Shown here: positions 11,783-14,353 of the stretch, one piece after another
How the letters are laid out: each line of letters begins with the position of its first letter
Position numbering within the stretch: position 1 is the stretch's first letter
Assembly: GCA_905197435.1 (NCBI GenBank)
Contig: CAJJYX010000072.1
Span: forward strand, 1 to 14,353
Origin: an uncultured Bacteroides sp.
GTDB taxonomy: Bacteria; Bacteroidota; Bacteroidia; Bacteroidales; Bacteroidaceae
Direction: 5' to 3'
Length of the DNA: 14,353 nucleotides
Made by a program: the position numbers and the translations under genes
The notes under the pieces: model-generated
The model's input: only the letters and a program-made list of their open reading frames with translations
What the model was told of the DNA's origin: nothing
Databases searched by the model: none

Positions 11783-14215
11783 TTATACGTTTGCAATACT
11801 CATAATATCCGCAAATACTCCCGCAGCCGTTACGCCCGCACCGGCTCCGTAGCCTTGTATCATCATCGGATATTCTTTATAGCGTGCCGTGGTCAGCAGG
11901 ATGATGTTATTGCTGCCTTCCAAACCGTAGAACGGATGATTAGCACCGACTTCCTGCAAACCGACAGATGCCTTGCCGTTTTCCAGCTTGGCAACGAAAC
12001 GCCAATGCTTGTTTTCGGCTTCCAGCACTTGGCGGCGGGCTTCGAAACCGGCATCAAGACTCGGTACTTTCTTCCAGAAGTCATCCAAGGAACCTTCAAA
12101 GAAATCATCGGGTACAAACAGGTTCTTCTCAACGTCACTTTGTTCCAAACGGTAACCGGCCTCGCGTGCCAGAATTACCAGTTTGCGGATAACATCCTTG
12201 CCGCTGAGATCGATACGCGGGTCGGGTTCCGAATAGCGTTCTTCCTGTGCCATCTTGATGGTCTTGCTGAAAGGAATGTCGGCACTGATTTTATTGAAGA
12301 TATAGTTCAACGTGCCACTCAGCACAGCCTCAATCTTCAGAATTTTGTCACCACTGTGGATAAGGTCGTTGATGGTATTGATGATGGGAAGTCCGGCGCC
12401 TACATTCGTCTCAAACAGATACTTCACACCGCGCTGACGGGCAATCTGCTTCAGTTCGCGATAGTTCTCGTATTCGGAAGAAGCGGCAATCTTGTTAGCA
12501 GCCACTACCGAGACATTGTGCTGCAACAAGTCCTTATAAAGGGAAGCCACGCCTGCACTTGCCGTACAGTCCACAAATACGGAATTAAAGATGTTCATGC
12601 CGATAATCTCATTACGCAGCGTTTCCAAAGAGCTGTCCTTTCCCTTCTCTCGCAGCTCTTCACGGAAACGTCCCAAATCAAAACCTTCACGGCTGAACAT
12701 AGCTTTGTTCGCATCGGCAATGCCCACTACATTCAATTGCAGTCCATTCTCCTGCATCAGTTTCTGGCGTTGGCTGTGAATTTGTTCTATCAAACTGCCA
12801 CCTACGGTTCCTATACCGCAGATAAAGAGATTCAGCACTTGGTATTCCGACAAGAAGAAAGAATCATGGATAACGTTCAGCGATTTACGCAACGATTTGT
12901 TGTCCACTACAAATGAGATATTGGTTTCCGAAGCGCCCTGTGCACAAGCAATCACATTGATGCCGTTGCGCCCCAGTGTGCCGAACAACTTTCCGGCGAT
13001 ACCCGGCGTATGCTTCATGTTCTCGCCTACGATGGCCACAGTAGCCAGGTTCTTTTCTGCCTGAATGGGAGAAATTTCCCCCATCTCGATTTCTTTGGCA
13101 AACTCCTCGTTCAGTACCTCGCAGGCCAAGTCAGCATCCGCATTGCGCACACCGATGGACGTTGAATTCTCCGAAGAGGCCTGGGACACCAGGAATACAC
13201 TGATGCCATTCTTTGCCAGTGCCTTGAAAATGCGGTAGTTCACCCCGATAACACCTACCATACCAAGCCCCTGTACTGTAATCAGACTCGTGTCGTTGAT
13301 GGAAGAAATACCTTTGATGGCCTTACTTTGCGGATCGGAAACTTCTTGTTTGATGACAGTTCCCACCCCTTCAGGATTGAAGGTGTTCTTTACCAAAATG
13401 GGGATGTTCTTGTGACAAACCGGATAGATTGTTGGTGGATAAACAACCTTCGCACCGAAGTTACAAAGCTCTGTTGCTTCCACATAGCTCAGTTCATTGA
13501 TGGTATAGGCAGTGGAAATCACACGCGGATCGGCAGTCATGAAGCCGTCCACATCCGTCCATATCTCCAGTGCATCGGCATCCAGCGCCGCAGCAATGAT
13601 GGCTGCCGTATAGTCGGAACCGCCGCGCCCCAGGTTGGTGACCTCACCGGTAGTCTTGTCCGTAGAGATGAATCCCGGAACCAGCACGCGTTTGGGCATA
13701 TCCTTGAATGTCTCACGCACCAAAGCGGTGGTAAGCTCCGTATCCAGCACATGCTTGGAATGCTTCTTCTCCGTCTTGATGAACCGGCGCGAATCGAACC
13801 ATTCCGCACCTGTCAATTGCGCTGCGATGATGGAGGAAAGGCGCTCGCCGTAACTTACAATCGTATCGGATGTCTTCTGCGACAAGTCTTTAATCAGGTA
13901 AATACCCTGGAAGATGTCCTTCAATTCGTTCAGCAACTCTCCCACCTGACGCTGCAACGCCACTTGGGACTCGCCTGCCGGAATCACCTCCTTTATCATT
14001 TCCACATGGCGATAGACAATCTCACGAAACTCATTCTCGTACGAAGCATCACCGGATGCCGCCATTTTCGAGGTATTGATCAGCTTGTCCGTAATGCCGC
14101 CCAACGCGGAAACCACTACTATTAAAGGTTCATTGATAGCTTCTACAATTCTCTTAACGCTTAAAATGCTGTTCGCAGAACCTACGGATGTTCCGCCGAA
14201 TTTTATTACTTTCAT
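11783..14215 (-). CDS. thrA: Bifunctional aspartokinase / homoserine dehydrogenase
   Basis: The 810-residue fusion enzyme performs the first and third steps from aspartate to threonine. The aspartokinase domain (1 to about 290) has 'KFGGTSVGSA' (5-14), 'GRGGSDYTAA' (196-205) and 'WTDVDGFMTADPRV' (219-232). Two ACT regulatory domains follow, with 'ITVQGLGMVGVIGV' (312-325) and 'VAIVGENMKHTPGIAGKLF' (393-411), and are the likely site of threonine feedback. Homoserine dehydrogenase (about 460-810) has the NAD(P) loop 'GIGTVGGS' (467-474), 'AANKIA' (572-577), 'EAVLSGTLNYIF' (629-640) and 'DLSGKDVIRKL' (669-679). I chose the ATG at 14213-14215 because family members start MKVIKFGG. A GTG at 14272 would add 19 low-complexity residues. 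It is first of three same-strand genes, 52 bp ahead of the ApgM-family gene. No clear TAnnTTTG promoter lies between 14216 and 14288. Confidence 0.96.
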   Translation of the reverse strand: MKVIKFGGTSVGSANSILSVKRIVEAINEPLIVVVSALGGITDKLINTSKMAASGDASYENEFREIVYRHVEMIKEVIPAGESQVALQRQVGELLNELKDIFQGIYLIKDLSQKTSDTIVSYGERLSSIIAAQLTGAEWFDSRRFIKTEKKHSKHVLDTELTTALVRETFKDMPKRVLVPGFISTDKTTGEVTNLGRGGSDYTAAIIAAALDADALEIWTDVDGFMTADPRVISTAYTINELSYVEATELCNFGAKVVYPPTIYPVCHKNIPILVKNTFNPEGVGTVIKQEVSDPQSKAIKGISSINDTSLITVQGLGMVGVIGVNYRIFKALAKNGISVFLVSQASSENSTSIGVRNADADLACEVLNEEFAKEIEMGEISPIQAEKNLATVAIVGENMKHTPGIAGKLFGTLGRNGINVIACAQGASETNISFVVDNKSLRKSLNVIHDSFFLSEYQVLNLFICGIGTVGGSLIEQIHSQRQKLMQENGLQLNVVGIADANKAMFSREGFDLGRFREELREKGKDSSLETLRNEIIGMNIFNSVFVDCTASAGVASLYKDLLQHNVSVVAANKIAASSEYENYRELKQIARQRGVKYLFETNVGAGLPIINTINDLIHSGDKILKIEAVLSGTLNYIFNKISADIPFSKTIKMAQEERYSEPDPRIDLSGKDVIRKLVILAREAGYRLEQSDVEKNLFVPDDFFEGSLDDFWKKVPSLDAGFEARRQVLEAENKHWRFVAKLENGKASVGLQEVGANHPFYGLEGSNNIILLTTARYKEYPMMIQGYGAGAGVTAAGVFADIMSIANV

Positions 14216-14288
14216 TATATTGGTGTTTTTATTATTAATACTTGAAATACTCCCGGATGAGATGTTCATCACAGAGGATGCAGGGGTC

Positions 14289-14353
14289 TCACAGGGCTTT
14301 TTTCTTTCCCGCCACCGGAATCACGCGGAACTGCACAAGCAAATTTTGTGAGA
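14289..14353 (-). CDS. Possible C-terminal end of an upstream gene (partial)
   Basis: On the minus strand a frame is open from the window edge to TGA at 14289-14291 and reads SQNLLVQFRVIPVAGKKKAL. The Lys-rich tail before the stop looks like a real protein end, but 20 codons cannot establish that. If genuine, the gene ends 73 bp before thrA on the same strand, and thrA could be co-transcribed with it, since no promoter box is visible between them. The stretch could equally be the untranslated thrA leader. Confidence 0.3.
   Translation of the reverse strand, partial: SQNLLVQFRVIPVAGKKKAL

Noticed and set aside
11855..12916. Long plus-strand frame (353 codons) opposite thrA
   Set aside because: It lies wholly antisense to the homoserine dehydrogenase part of thrA, where every conserved motif is on the minus strand. 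The protein sequence matches nothing recognisable.
13328..14125. Plus-strand frame of 265 codons opposite the aspartokinase domain
   Set aside because: It is an antisense shadow of thrA with no recognisable domain.
14216..14272. GTG-initiated N-terminal extension of thrA
   Set aside because: The extra 19 residues are Ser/Asn/Ile-rich, and aspartokinases begin at the MKVIKFGG segment. The ATG at 14215 is preferred.
1..14353. Mobile element, phage, CRISPR array, rRNA or tRNA
   Set aside because: No transposase or integrase motif, no regularly spaced direct repeats and no RNA-gene signature were seen on either strand.

Overview
The window looks like a chromosomal segment from a gut Bacteroides species or a close relative. 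Four things suggest this. Promoters match the Bacteroidetes form (TTG about 19 bp ahead of TAnnTTTG). Most genes lack a Shine-Dalgarno site. A TonB-dependent receptor gene sits at the head of a vitamin operon. A thrA-apgM-thrC cluster is present, a gene order typical of Bacteroides. No transposase, integrase, phage gene, rRNA, tRNA or CRISPR array was seen.

Layout, left to right. Positions 1-452 are AT-rich and hold no convincing gene apart from a likely terminator at 407-432. A small SmpA/BamE-like lipoprotein (453-902, minus) is divergent from an AraC-family regulator (1031-1846, plus). A pyridoxamine-phosphate-oxidase-like flavin/stress protein (1923-2330) and an 82-residue orphan (2437-2685) follow. 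A hairpin with perfect 17-bp arms (2714-2775) separates these plus-strand genes from a convergent MscS channel gene (2793-3662, minus).

Positions 3726-7427 are a thiamine-salvage operon. It has a strong promoter, a TPP riboswitch, an outer-membrane TonB-dependent receptor, a PnuT inner-membrane transporter and a thiamine pyrophosphokinase. Together these would bring thiamine across both membranes and trap it as TPP, which then feeds back on the riboswitch. The last gene overlaps the end of a convergent EamA-family transporter (7417-8334, minus) by 11 bp.

A compact toxin-antitoxin pair (8395-8861, plus) follows. Its 55-residue antitoxin overlaps the RelE/ParE-like toxin by 16 bp. Both genes have strong Shine-Dalgarno sites, which is unusual for this phylum, and a perfect palindrome overlaps the promoter -7 box. 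The 8862-9109 spacer is repeat-like.

Positions 9110-14215 (minus) are the threonine operon: thrA (aspartokinase-homoserine dehydrogenase), an ApgM-family enzyme proposed to act as homoserine kinase, and thrC. The three genes cover aspartate to threonine apart from aspartate-semialdehyde dehydrogenase, which must lie elsewhere. The ApgM gene has a GC-rich palindromic repeat fused in frame within its first 22 codons. This adds an N-terminal extension and leaves CTG where the family's start codon normally falls.

The most interesting signals are the repeat-derived N-terminus of the ApgM protein, the Shine-Dalgarno-equipped toxin-antitoxin pair with its palindrome, the riboswitch expression platform, and the helically phased CCTAT motifs beside the AraC gene. 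No wholly new multi-gene system is evident.
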